NCBI GenBank assembly: GCA_017311315.1
Contig: CM029617.1
Coordinates: 1,592,681 to 1,656,680, forward strand
DNA length: 64,000 bases
Reading direction: 5' to 3'
Source of the DNA: Dendrocalamus latiflorus
Taxonomy: Eukaryota > Streptophyta > Magnoliopsida > Poales > Poaceae
Shown: one piece after another, positions 46,201 through 57,200 of the stretch
Position numbering within the stretch: the stretch's first letter is position 1
How the letters are laid out: every line of letters begins with the position of its first letter
The notes under the pieces: generated by a model
The model's input: only the letters and a program-made list of their open reading frames with translations
Database searches by the model: none
Told to the model about the DNA's origin: nothing
Translations under genes and position numbers: made by a program

Positions 46201-46330
46201 AGGCAAGCAGCACGAATCTTGAAGCTTGGATGAGGTGGTTTAGAGGAGAATTGGTTGGGGAAGCTCAAGGAATCAAAATCAAAATGAATTTCTCAATTTT
46301 TTGAAAATTTGGTTCGTTTCAAAGGTAGCA
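43271..46330 (+). mobile_element. Probable LTR-retroelement-derived sequence (TGTAACACCC type), second copy
   Basis: Begins TGTAACACCCCCG, the same type of terminus as at 15957. It is followed by AT-rich sequence, then from about 45000 by GC-rich leader-like sequence, ending in TTTTTGAAAATTTGG-type AT-rich sequence near 46310. No gag-pol domain was found, so it may be a long solo LTR or LTR fragment. Overlapping open frames at 45030-46270 match no family. Confidence 0.4.
43748..43764 (+). repeat. Homopolymer run of 17 G
   Basis: An uninterrupted (G)17 tract within the LTR-like sequence. Long G runs are rare in plant genomes and are also prone to sequencing or assembly length error. Confidence 0.9.
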
Positions 46331-46734
46331 CTGAGGCAGTAGGCAGCCAGTATGGGCACGATAGGGTGGCGGGCGCCCGCGGCAACCCAACCCGCCAGGA
46401 GGCCGGGACGGCGAGGAGTGGCCACGGTTAGGCAGGCGATTGAGGCGAGGAACGGAGGAGGCTGGGCAAGGGATTGGGTTCAACACCTCGTAGGGGGAGC
46501 CGGGGAGGCAAGCAAGAGGCAGCCAACAGTTGATTGGTTTTGCAAGGGAACTGCCAGCCAGGGAGGAGGCAACCAATCGACTGACAAGGAGCGACTAACA
46601 GGCCGACAAGATGACAGATCGAGTGAGGCAGTGAGCCGAGAGCCAGGCTCCAAAGGTAAACTTCTAGTCCTTTTATTGAGCCCTTGCCTTTTACACCTAC
46701 GGCCAGACTTGTTGGTGCAGTGATTTCAATTTAA
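46331..46734. other. Intergenic, nothing recognised
   Basis: GC-rich sequence with open frames on both strands. No protein family recognised. Confidence 0.35.
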
Positions 46735-47015
46735 GGCCCTGCTCGGTTGGGGCTGAAAAGATGTGGCTTATGTCTGAAAATGCACTGTAGATGACTAAAA
46801 TTTCACTACAGCTGAATATGACTTATTTGACGTACTTAAATTTAAAAAAATTTAAAAATAGAAAAAATATATTAGCTCATCTCGGGACAACGCCAATGAA
46901 TACAGAAAAAAGAACCAGCAAAAAAGCTAAAAAAGCAAAAAAATAGACAAAGATGAAATTTATGAATAATGAAAAATAAGCCAGAAACCATCAGATCCAT
47001 TCCAACGAAGGAGGT
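46735..47015 (-). mobile_element. MITE family 1, copy B
   Basis: Reverse orientation relative to copy A. It has GGCCCTGCTCGGTTGGGGCT at the left end, TAAATTTAAAAAAATTTAAA in the middle and AATGAAAAATAAGCCAGAAA near the right end. A TAA precedes the left end. The right limit is approximate. Confidence 0.65.
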
Positions 47016-47660
47016 ATATGCATTTTAAGGTGATAAGGATGGTAGTCTCTAGTCTGAAATGTTACTGACGGCTTAAGTGACTTGCAAGATTAAATGCTGT
47101 GGAGGCCTTATTGCATTATCGCAGTGAAGGTTTCGAGAATCATTTATATTTATTATTGTATTATTAATTTTGCTATTTTTGATACACCCCAATAGAAGTA
47201 TATTTATATATTTTTAAGATGTTCTTTCCATTAATGATGTATCTTCATTGTATTTCTTGTTTTTTACTTTGATTCTCTTCTATTTACGTATAAATTTAGA
47301 TTGCATAAGAGCAAAATATTATGTTTATATCAATTTAATTTAGTTCTTTATACTTACTCTCAATTTTCATTCTGACTTCACGCTTCGCCGCTGTTTGTAT
47401 GCATGCAAATGTCTTTCTTTTTGAGAAAATTGTATGCATGCAGTAACGTGCAACTGTAATGTTTGGGCAGGTCAAGATGGGTCCAAGTTGGGTTGGGCTC
47501 TGATCAGGCTCATTTGGGTGGTTCTTGGTCGAGTTCAGTCTAGCTAGATTCAGGATGGGCCAAGCTCAAGGAAAGACCAGTTGGGTTGGGCCTAAGCATG
47601 ATACTTTTTTTGGAAAACCGCAGCCGATCGAAAAGAAACTTTTTGCGAGCGGCCGGCGCC
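47016..47660. promoter_or_regulatory. Upstream region of the PPR gene
   Basis: AT-rich sequence followed by about 130 bp of moderately GC-rich likely 5' UTR. No specific promoter element was assigned. Confidence 0.35.
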
Positions 47661-49913
47661 ATGGCTCTTGTCCGGACGCCGGCGCCATGGCCGACCCCTC
47701 GCTCCGTGAGGCAGGCTGCGGAGCTCCACGCCCTCCTCACCACCTCCGGTCGCCTCCTCCACCCGCCCTCCGCCGCGCACCTCCTCAACTCCCTCGTCAA
47801 CTGCGTTCTTCCCTCCGAACCCCTCCACCTCCGCTACGCGCTCCATCTGTTCGACCGAATGCCTCGCTCCACCTTCCTCTTCGACACCGCCCTACGAGCC
47901 TGCTTCCGCGCCTCCTCCTCGTCCTCCGGCTCCGACCACCACCACCTCATCCTCTACCGCTGCATGCGCCGTGCGGGCGTCCCCCCCGACGCCTTCACGT
48001 TCCACTTTCTTTTCAAGTGCTGCACCCGCGCCCGTGCCCACATCCTCCTGAGCCGGATGCTGCACGCCGCGTGCCTCCAGACTCTGCTTCCCTATGCCGC
48101 GCCGCTCGTCGCGAACGCTCTCATCCACATGTACACCGAGCTCGGGCTCTCCGACGATGCCCTCCGGGCTTTCGACGAGATTCCTGTAAAGGATGCGGTT
48201 GCCTGGACGATGGTGATCAGTAGGCTAGCCAAAATGGGGCTGCTCGATGATGCGCGGCACCTTCTGGCGCAGGCTCCGGCGAGGAACGTGATCTCGTGGA
48301 CTAGTTTGGTTGCCGGGTACTCCCGTGCCGGTCGGGCCGCCGAAGCCGTGGATTGCTTCAACAGCATGCTTTCTGATGGCATTGCACCGGATGAGGTTAC
48401 CGTGATTGGCGTGCTCTCAGCATGTGCGCAGCTTAAGGATTTGGAGGTTGGCCACTCACTGCACTTGCTGGTTGGGGAGAAGGGGATGTTGATGAGTGAC
48501 AATCTCGTAGTTGCACTCATCGACATGTATGCCAAGTGTGGTGACATTGGCCGTGCACAGGAGGTTTTTAATGCAGTGGGTAGGGGCCGAAGGCCCCAGC
48601 CTTGGAATGCTATCATTGACGGGTACTGCAAGATTGGCCATGTTGATTTTGCACGCTCTCTGTTTGATCAAATGGAGGCCCGTGATGTCATCACATTCAA
48701 CTCGATGATTACTGGGTACATCCATGCTGGCCGGCTTAGAGAAGCACTGCTATTGTTCACGCAGATGAGGAGACATGACTTGCGTGTTGATAATTTTACA
48801 GTGGTGAGCCTTCTAACTGCTTGCGCAAGCTTAGGTGCATTGCCACAGGGCAGGGCATTGCATGCTTGCATTGAGCAGAGGTTGGTGGAAGCAGATATTT
48901 ACCTCGGGACTGCACTCTTGGACATGTACATGAAATGTGGGAGGGTGGAAGAGGCGACCGTTGTTTTCCAACGAATGGATGTGAGAGATGTTCGCACTTG
49001 GACTGTTATGATTGCAGGTCTCGCATTCAATGGGATGGGTAAGGCTGCTCTGGAGCATTTCTGCCAGATGAAGTGTGATGGTTTTCAGCCCAATTCAGTT
49101 ACCTACATTGCTGTTCTGACTGCATGCAGTCACTCATGTCTACTGGACGAAGGCCGTCTATACTTCGATGAGATGAGATTGTTGCACAACATACACCCTA
49201 AGATTGAACACTATGGCTGCATGATAGATTTGCTGGGCCGCAGTGGACTTTTGGACAAAGTCATGGATCTTGTGCAGACCATGCCAATGCAACCAAATGC
49301 TGTCATATGGGGCTCCATCTTGAATGCTTGCAGAGTCCACAAGGACGTTGACCTAGCTCGAAATGCTGCAGAGCATCTTCTGAAGCTAGAGCCAGATGAG
49401 GATGCTGTCTATGTCCAGTTGTATAACATTTACATAGACGCTAGACAGTGGGAAGATGCATCAAAAACAAGGAGATTGATGGAAGAAAGGGGTGTCAAGA
49501 AGACTGCAGGTTACAGCTCGATTGTTGTGGCTGGGCAGGTGCATAAGTTTATAGTTAGTGACCGATCACATCCACAGATATTGGAGATCATTGCAATGAT
49601 GGAGGAGATTACACGCAAGCTAAAGTCAGTGGGATATTCTCCTATCACGTCGCAGATAACAGTGGATGTTGATGAGGAAGAGAAAGAACAAGCACTTTTA
49701 GCACACAGTGAGAAACTGGCCATTGCTTTTGGCCTCATTAGTCTAGCACCAAACTTGCCGGTTCATATCATAAAGAACCTGAGGGTCTGTGAGGACTGCC
49801 ACTCTGCAATCAAGTTGATCTCAAGGCTTTGGAACCGGGAAATCATTGTTAGAGACCGGAGTAGGTTCCATCATTTCAGAGACGGAGCATGTTCTTGCAA
49901 TGATTTCTGGTAA
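47661..49913 (+). CDS. PLS-class pentatricopeptide repeat protein with E and DYW domains
   Basis: Intronless gene of 750 aa. The start chosen is the ATG at 47661 in a good context (GCGCCATGG); an in-frame ATG at 47586 would add 25 residues. PPR motifs in P-L-S order run through about residues 40-580 (for example NALIHMYTELGLSDDALRAF, VISWTSLVAGYSRAGRAAEA, TALLDMYMKCGRVEEATVVF). E/E+ motifs follow, then the DYW deaminase-like domain with the HSE motif (H682, E684), C710xxC713, and the C-terminus CSCNDFW. PLS-DYW proteins enter chloroplasts or mitochondria and specify C-to-U RNA editing sites. The zinc-binding and catalytic residues are present, so activity is expected. The organelle and target cannot be read here. 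Confidence 0.93.
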   Translation: MALVRTPAPWPTPRSVRQAAELHALLTTSGRLLHPPSAAHLLNSLVNCVLPSEPLHLRYALHLFDRMPRSTFLFDTALRACFRASSSSSGSDHHHLILYRCMRRAGVPPDAFTFHFLFKCCTRARAHILLSRMLHAACLQTLLPYAAPLVANALIHMYTELGLSDDALRAFDEIPVKDAVAWTMVISRLAKMGLLDDARHLLAQAPARNVISWTSLVAGYSRAGRAAEAVDCFNSMLSDGIAPDEVTVIGVLSACAQLKDLEVGHSLHLLVGEKGMLMSDNLVVALIDMYAKCGDIGRAQEVFNAVGRGRRPQPWNAIIDGYCKIGHVDFARSLFDQMEARDVITFNSMITGYIHAGRLREALLLFTQMRRHDLRVDNFTVVSLLTACASLGALPQGRALHACIEQRLVEADIYLGTALLDMYMKCGRVEEATVVFQRMDVRDVRTWTVMIAGLAFNGMGKAALEHFCQMKCDGFQPNSVTYIAVLTACSHSCLLDEGRLYFDEMRLLHNIHPKIEHYGCMIDLLGRSGLLDKVMDLVQTMPMQPNAVIWGSILNACRVHKDVDLARNAAEHLLKLEPDEDAVYVQLYNIYIDARQWEDASKTRRLMEERGVKKTAGYSSIVVAGQVHKFIVSDRSHPQILEIIAMMEEITRKLKSVGYSPITSQITVDVDEEEKEQALLAHSEKLAIAFGLISLAPNLPVHIIKNLRVCEDCHSAIKLISRLWNREIIVRDRSRFHHFRDGACSCNDFW

Positions 49914-50154
49914 TTATCATTTTTTATAAGATGCCAGTCTTGGTGTAAAGCTCACAGGACGAGGAAACACTAAAAATGCAAGTACTTCACCTTCGGAATA
50001 GCTTGAGTTATGAACTTCTAGTTGCCAAAGGTACTCTTTCTTCTCCTTGACCTGCCATTTTAAATTAGAGTTTATACATCATGTTCATCTTCTAATAACA
50101 ATAGCTCTATTGTGGATGCTTTTGGCTCCCTTCTTTTTCACTTATACCTTGTAG

Positions 50155-50365
50155 TTTATGGTTTATGCTACAATAAATATTTTTAAACGGTACGTTTTTT
50201 AAGACATGGTTAACAAGAAGATTGTAGTAAAAAGTATACTGAGTTCGGTTATACTGGCTAAAATCGCGTGCAACTATTTGTCTTTCCGTACTGCCTCTCG
50301 CGAACAGCTAAAATTCAAAAATTTAAGCCATAAGTTACAACCCAAAAGAACCCAACCTTTATCGG
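50155..50365. mobile_element. MITE family 2, copy C
   Basis: Shares TTTTTAAACGGTACG, AAGATTGTAGTAAAAAGTAT, the TATACTGGCTAAAATCGCGT region and the TAAGCCATAAGTTACAACCC end with 18710-18905 and 23318-23535. The ends are approximate. Confidence 0.55.
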
Positions 50366-50479
50366 GAAGACTTATCACAGGAAAAGGAGGTCTGCTGCTA
50401 CGGCAATAGATAACATCGGGATGCAAGTATTTCCGGTAATGCCGGAATTGTCAGATCGGATACAGCAGCCGCAGTGGAA

Positions 50480-50756
50480 TCAGAGTCCGAACTGATCATT
50501 ATAGTTTGAAATATCTATTGGATCAGTGGCTTTCCACCATTCCTCAACATACATGGGTGAGTAAACTATTCGACTATGATTTTTCAATCGAATGCCTGTT
50601 GGGCCACCAAAATGTGGTTGTTGACGCTCTGTCCCGTCATGACGAAGATGCCTTGTCCATTTGTGCATTGCCTTGCCCGAACTTTAAATTGTTCACAGCT
50701 TTGTAGAGGGAATTCACCACTCTCCCAGAATGGATGGACAAGCGCAATATGATTCT
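50480..50756 (+). pseudogene. Ty3/gypsy retrotransposon RNase H fragment
   Basis: The + strand reads DHYSLKYLLDQWLSTIPQHT then WVSKLFDYDFSIE and VVVDALSRHDED, the C-terminal part of gypsy polymerase RNase H with its conserved DALSR motif. A short continuation toward the integrase linker (REFTTLPEWMDK) follows an in-frame stop at about 50704. Reverse transcriptase and integrase are absent. The reading frame stops at or just before the antisense carrier fragment at 50757. Confidence 0.8.
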
Positions 50757-51023
50757 TGCAGGTGAGGCAGGCCTGCGGGCCCTCAACGCGGAAGATCTGC
50801 ATGCCCACGACAATCGGCCCAAGCCTGCACGGCTGTAGCGGCTGTAGCAGGTGGTGCTGTAGGATCGCAACGTCGCAGGGGAACGCCAGCGCAAGGTACA
50901 ACGCTTGGGCGAATGCGGGCTCCCCCTGCAGCTGCATGCGGACCTTGATGAGGTTGAGTGGGTGCGTGTGCAGCCAGCCACGACGGCGGTGGCGCCACCC
51001 TGCACGAATCCCTTGAGCCCCAT
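50757..51023 (-). pseudogene. Mitochondrial dicarboxylate carrier (DIC/UCP-like) fragment, frameshifted
   Basis: The minus strand starts MGLKGFVQGGATAVVAGC. After a two-base shift it reads THPLNLIKVRMQLQGE, then further on GPIVVGMQIFRVEG. This is the first transmembrane module of plant mitochondrial dicarboxylate carriers (SLC25 family), which exchange malate and related acids across the inner membrane. The family signature PxD is PLN here (Asp to Asn), and the frame is broken. The remainder of the roughly 300-residue protein is missing. It abuts a gypsy RNase H remnant on the opposite strand. Confidence 0.75.
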
Positions 51024-51989
51024 GTACGTACGTCCCTGCCTCTCTGCTGCGTCTTGGGTACGGACGCAGAGGGAGGGGAGGCGGCCAAGTGGGTGGTGGG
51101 CTGGTTCCCGGCGCTTTTTCAAGAGTTTTGGGCCATATCGTACAAACATTCCAAGTGGATGGAGGTGGATGTCCTGGAGCTGGAGGCTGGAAACCCTAGT
51201 TGCGACGTCCGATTGCCAGCTTGTGCCTTCTGTTTCACTCTTCACTTATCTATTCTCCGGTCTCTGGGCTTGTGATTACCTAGGCCCGGCCCACATAACA
51301 CCGGAAATAGCATGCTGAATTGTTGGATGGTCAGTAAAATAGCATGCCTACTGACATTGATCTACCGTGGTTGTAGTTTAGTGGTGTTCAATACTTCAAT
51401 GTCACTTGCATTAATTTGTGAAGATAGAATGCTATTGTGCATCACTGACTTAGGATATTATTGAATTAGTAACACCTTGAGGGTGTGTTGTGTACTAATG
51501 TTAACTTAGTTGTTATTTGGAGAATTTGTGATATGCTTATTTAATTCCCTGCCAGATGTGGTATTATATGAGGTATATTTATTTAATTCTCAGCCATATA
51601 AGGCATTATTTGTTATTTGTTATTACCACTCTCTAACTCTCACCATGGCGGACACCTAAGCGCCTAGGTGTCAAGGCGCCCCATGCTCGCCGCGACTTGC
51701 CAGAGTGCTGAGATAACCTTGGTTGGTTGTGTCACTGATGAATGCCAATTGCCCCACTGGAAATGTGTTCCTCTTCACACATTAATACTCTCCATGCACC
51801 GCTTGTCCTAGTGAGATCGAAGCGATGGAACTGAATGTCTTAATCCATGTTTTTCTTCTGTAATCTGTAAGACTGTCCTTGTTTCCTGCACTGCAGTTCT
51901 TTAACCTGTTACTTGCCAATTTCATTGGGTAGCATTCAGAGTTTAATGTCCAATTGAAAAGTTTGCACTTGATATTTGAAAGCTTGCAG
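51024..51989. other. Intergenic, nothing recognised
   Basis: No exon or element could be supported. Confidence 0.35.
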
Positions 51990-52560
51990 GATCCAAATGT
52001 CATATGCTTTACTGCTATAATATCCGCATGCGCTCAGTATGGAGATGGAGCACGAGGAATGGGCTATTCGATCAGATGGTTTCTAGTGGCCTGAAGACTG
52101 ATGATGTTACCTTATGTGCAATTGCTAGATGTGACCAGGCAGGGCTGTTTGAAGTAGGACGATTGGTGATTGAATTCATGAGAGCAAGCTGTGAACTGGA
52201 TCCTGAATTCCTGATGTAAGGCACTTTGCTTGCATGGCCAACCTTCTTAGTCGAGATGATTTTGTGGAGGCGGCAATGAATATTATAGAACATTACCCAC
52301 CGCGACACTATACCAAGGCATGGAGTTCACTTCTACTGAGTTGCAAAGCACATGGTAAAAATGTGCGGGGAAGAGAGCTGCTAACATGCTGATAGATGTT
52401 GGCCAAAAGGATCCAGCCACTACTTTGCAGGTATCAAACTTCTTTTATGATATTGGAGACAAAGAACATGCTTCAAGAATTAAAAGAATAAAAGAGATGA
52501 CAAATGGGCAAGAAGTGAAGGAGAGTGGCCACAGCTTAATTGAGATCAGCCACGGAGTAT
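51990..52560 (+). pseudogene. Decayed PLS-class PPR gene fragment
   Basis: Across several frames the + strand reads DPNVICFTAIISACAQYGDG, FDQMVSSGLKTDDVTLCAI, HYTKAWSSLLLSCKAHGKN, DPATTLQVSNFFYDIGDKEH and VKESGHSLIEI. These are the last PPR, E and E+ motifs of a PLS-type PPR protein. At least three frame changes or stops interrupt them (near 52217, 52370 and 52390). The wording differs from the intact PPR gene 2 kb upstream, so it derives from a different family member. The DYW domain and the N-terminal repeats are absent. Confidence 0.8.
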
Positions 52561-53197
52561 AGCACTTGAGATCAAAACCATATTGACACCATGGTTGGTT
52601 CCTTGTTTGAGATAAAAATCTGCACAACATAATAAGGTTCTCATGCCATCCTACAGGTCAGCAAGAATCTGATCCTAACCACATTATTCTTGTTGTTGCT
52701 CTTTCTTTGTACGTTGAAAGATGTTCGTTGCAACCTTTGGATTCGGTTTGGTCTTGAATCAGTGGTTAGATCGTGTAACCTGCTGTTGCATGTTATGAAC
52801 ACATCGCCTGCTAGTTGAATCCTTGATTGTTCTCACAGGTCTGAATCTTGAGCAATGCTTCCATGTTTGAGTAGGGAGTGAGAACCTCATTTGCTTTTGT
52901 ATGCTTATTCAGCCATCTGGCTCGATCTGGTTTCAGTGAAGTGTGGAGTTTCAACCCCTATCTGGTTCCTTCGTTATTGATTCAGCTGCCTGCCTGACCA
53001 TTGCAGGAAATTGTTGTTCGCAGCATACCGGGGTGTTGAAGCAAATGAAAAAAATCATTGCAGTTTTGAGTGCAAGCACGAGCGAATGAGGTTTCTTGTA
53101 GGGCAGGGGTTGGATGGAGCATTAGAGTTGAGATGGGGTGGTGTGGTGGAGAAGCCGGGTAGCGGCAGAGCTGCAGGATACACCGCAGTAGAGAGAG
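52561..53197. other. Intergenic, nothing recognised
   Basis: Short frames at 52982-53250 on both strands have no recognisable domain. Confidence 0.35.
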
Positions 53198-53467
53198 CAT
53201 GCCCCGATTGTTTCAGCTTCGGCTTCTGGCTTATTTTTCACTATTCCTAAATTTCGTCTTTTTCTGATTTTTTAGGATTTTTTGAATTTTTTTACCGGTT
53301 CTTTTTTTTCCTGTATTCGTTTGCATTACACGTAATGGGCTAACCCATTTTTTCTATTTTTAAATTTTTTAAATTTAATTATACCAAATAAGCCACCTTC
53401 AGCTACAGTGTAATTTCAGTCAGCTACAGTGAAATAAGCCATAAGCTACAGCCCAACCGATCACAAT
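53198..53467 (+). mobile_element. MITE family 1, copy C
   Basis: Its left end CCCCGATTGTTTCAGCTTC is the imperfect inverse of the right end (reverse complement TGATCGGTTGGGCTGTAGC). It shares TTTACCGGTTCTTTTTTT, TTTGCATTACACGTAATGGG and AATAAGCCACCTTCAGCTAC with the other copies. Confidence 0.7.
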
Positions 53468-54277
53468 TAGCTGCCCTGTCGGGACTAATATCCAAACTTT
53501 TCTATACGACTAAAACTATACTTGTATTTCTTATATAACTTTAATAACGCTGATATATATATGTGATTCATCTACACTGTTTTAATCTAGATTCATTAAA
53601 TATATGGCTTAAATCTTTCTCTTTTTACTTATGCCAATGTGGTAATTGCTAGGCGCTCATGGAAGCTTCTTTTTAAGATATGGGGCTGTGCAAAAAGATT
53701 CATCACTGCAGTAGTGGTATCAAAAATATTCCCAGAGGATGAGCGTGCGTGTCTTTGCCTTGTATCCTCTCAAAAAGATATTTCCATAGAACTTTAGAAG
53801 TGGTGCTGTGCTGGCGCCCCAGATTCCAGAACGGACATTAAATAATAGCCGTGGATTAGGAATCCGGGCCCTCCTCGGCCCCTTTCTCCCTCTCCCCGGC
53901 TCACCGCCATTACACTGCCCACCACTTCCCCACCTTTTCCCCAACTCACAATAGTTTGTGAAGAGTGGATCGATTGATTAGGGTTGGTTGGTGGTGGCAG
54001 CTCCTCTCCTCTCCTCTCCTTCCCCTTCGCGACCCCTCACCTCCGCTTCCTCCCCGAGCTCTCTCTCGCATCGCTACAAGGGCAGACTGAAATTGTCTCC
54101 CGGGGCGTCAAATTAGGGCAAGTATGATCCGTAAAACTGGTCTGAATCTTCGAATCTTTTGATCTTTTTGGTGCTGCTCGTCTCAACCCATTTCTGGTTC
54201 TTGATTCTTGCAGGGAGATCAGAAGGGACTCGTCAAGAACAGAGGGGACTAGGGCTGGAAGAGGGAGCACAGGCGAC
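53468..54277 (+). promoter_or_regulatory. Promoter and spliced 5' UTR of the A_thal_3526-family gene
   Basis: Pyrimidine-rich leader with a CTCCT pentamer repeat (about 54001-54021). A probable 5'-UTR intron runs from about 54122 (GTATGA) to 54213 (TTGCAG), with the second leader exon reaching the ATG at 54278. This is a common arrangement in housekeeping grass genes. No TATA box was assigned. Confidence 0.5.
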
Positions 54278-57200
54278 ATGTCAGGCGAGGACGTCCGCAA
54301 GGTCTCTCGTCAGGACATACAGCTCGTCAGTAGTATTTCACTGACAGTATCTCTGCTGCATTTGCTGGCTCATGTGCTCGTTCGTTCGTTTATTTCTGTT
54401 GATTTTGGTCCCGGATTTTATTGTTTACCATCCACTCCAACTAGCTAGGGTCCAGGGTAATCTCATATATGCATGTGCTGTGCTTGTTGCAATGCACACA
54501 AGCAAGCAGGATTTGCTATTATGCATATTTTCTCTATCTGTTTCGTGCAAAATTATGCTTGGAAGCTGTCTTTGGATGAGATCCAGTGTTCTTGATGTGA
54601 CACATACTTATTTTACTTGCCTGGATCGATAACTCCTGTTGCTAACAATTGCTGTACAGGTCCAGAATCTTATAGAGCGCTGCCTTCAGCTGTATATGAA
54701 CCAGAAAGAAGTGGTTGATACCCTCTCCGACCAGGCAAAGATAGAACCTAGCTTTACTGAGCTTGGTAATGCTCTTACCTTGCATGCTCCAAAATTCCTC
54801 CGCCTTGCGTGCAAGTTGGTATTTTGTTTCAAAACTGGCAAGCAATAGTTGGATGGATGGCTCTCTTGTTACATTTATGACTGAAACTATGAACAAATGC
54901 TGGTCTTTACACCATAAATAATGCTTTAGGTTGAAACCATGTCTTCAATTTTGCATCAAGCATTGTTGTATGCTGCTCAAATATACTGTTCTTAAAATGG
55001 TGTTTCTGAAAAGTGTTCTGTCCCCCCTTTTGGACCTGTCAGAATTCAGAAGTGTTGCCGTCCAACAGAATTTAAACATCACTTGCATACTGTTAGGTTA
55101 TAATCTTGATTTGCACCTTACTAAATTATGCGGATGAAAATATTTCTTTGTTCCCATCCCTGCATTAAAACTGTGGCAACTTGAGCACACAGTGCAAGCA
55201 CCAGCGGAAAAGCATGTGTGAACAAGAAGATTGAGCCCATATTCCCGTACTCCTGACATTAATAAGTAATAACAAATAATATAAACAGGACAGCATGTCC
55301 ACCAAGTTCCAATTCTACAACCCGATTGTTTGAAGATTTGCTTTGCATGATCTGCTTTGAATTGAAGGTTTACTAGTGGTCCAAACTTAACTGCAGTTCC
55401 ATTAGCATGAAAATTTGAACCTATTAAGTAGCCTGCTAGTGGAAATTTTTAACGAGTGGAAATTTTTAACTTACATTTCATTAAACTTAAGCATTCTCTT
55501 TGTCGAGCCTATATTTTACCATTTAGAATCCTCTGTGATTCCACCGTATTATTTCCTGGATCAGTAGGTAGTGCTCACAGATGCAGTATTGAACATCAAA
55601 TACATATTTTGTGGAAGCGTAATTAATATAATAATAAACTTACACATGGACCGATTAGGCCGAAACTTTTACAGAGCGTAGGCAGTGATGCTGGGGCGTA
55701 GGTGGCGAGGCCTGGGCCGGGGCGGCGGCTAGGGTGGACCGGGGCGACAGCGGCACGGGCTGGGGCAGCGTCAGTAGGGGTGGACCGAGGCGGCTGCTTC
55801 GTCGATCCGGTGGCGGGGTGGCAGATCCGGCGGCGAGGTGGGAGCAAAACCGGGCACGTGCGCAGGGAGAGAAGAGGGAAGGGGGAAGAGTAGACGAGCG
55901 GGGCGGCAGCGGTGGTGGAAGCCGAAGCCTAGCCCAAGCCTAGCTCTGATGCTATGTTGGAATGAAAACTTGTATTGCAAAGAGGTCTAAAGCCCATACA
56001 AATGTGTACGAGTAAATATGCAAATAACCCTCTAGACTCTAGACTATTTACATGTCTAACAAGGGAATGGCGTGGTGATGCGACATTGTGCTAAGGTCAA
56101 GCAAGTATTGCGGCGGTCCTCCAGTCAAGGTTTGCGGCTTGGTTGTTGGGCGCACTAGCGCATCGCGAAGCCAAGCCTAGGCAGTGTGGCGTAACTGGCT
56201 TATGGCACAAAAAGGCACGGCGTGAAAACGGTGCACGGGCACAGCATTCGGCAGAGCAGCGCCTGGTGTGGTGCATGGCCAACAATAGGGAAGGCAGGGT
56301 AAAATAAAGAAGAGGAGAGAGAGAAGGATAGGGAATGGGTTGGCTGGCTAGCAGAGGGGGAAATGGGCAGGCCCCCCAAAAAGGCCTTTGCAAAATTTTG
56401 ATTTTGAAATTACATTTTAGATTTTGAATTTTTTATTTTGGAATTCAAATTTGAACTACCAATATTTTGAAAAGTTCAACATTTTCATTTTATTTTCAAA
56501 CTAAATTTTTAGGTCAAAATTTCTTTCTCTAAATTTTTAGTTACATTCAGGTTTTGCATTTAACGAGTTAAATTTAAATTCAGGTTTTATGTTACGAATT
56601 AAATTTGAATTTAAGTTCTCGTATTTTTGAATTCGTATTTCATTTTTTTCAGATTTTCCATGATTCCATCCTTTTTATTATTATCATTGTCATTTGCATT
56701 TGGGAATTATTCCCTGGTATTAATTTGCATAGCACAAAAAAATTTCTCATTTTCAAACATCCGAAATTTCAGGATGTTACACTCTTAGACTTCCCAATAA
56801 CATTTAATTTCATCCCATTATTTTTTTAATTCTATTTTTAAAGTGTTTTTTTGTCATTTTCATTGTTAACATCTAGGTGATTTCTTTTTCTGTTTGTTCT
56901 TTCCAGTTTGGCAAAAACTTGAGGAAGAGAATCGTGAGTTTTTCAAGGCATACTATTTGAGGCTGATGCTTAAGAATCAAATAATGGCCTTCAACAAGCT
57001 TCTTGAGGATCAGTACCGGCTTATGAATAAAAAATATCCTTCAGGGTTCCCTTCTATGCCCCCTAGTGGCTCCAACTCCAACCCATGTAAGACATTTTTT
57101 TTCAGCTTTAGAACTTTCTATAGTGACTGTTTGTCTGTATCTGGTGTAATAATGCAATGTTCGCCCATTATTTATGTGAATATAGAACAAATAACAAACA

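Noticed and set aside
45031..46723. Clustered frames of 70-120 codons on both strands
   Set aside because: They lie in the GC-rich part of an LTR-like sequence; no domains or splice structure.
55623..55980. Minus- and plus-strand frames of about 70 codons
   Set aside because: GC-rich interior of the TRIM-like element; no gag or other domain.
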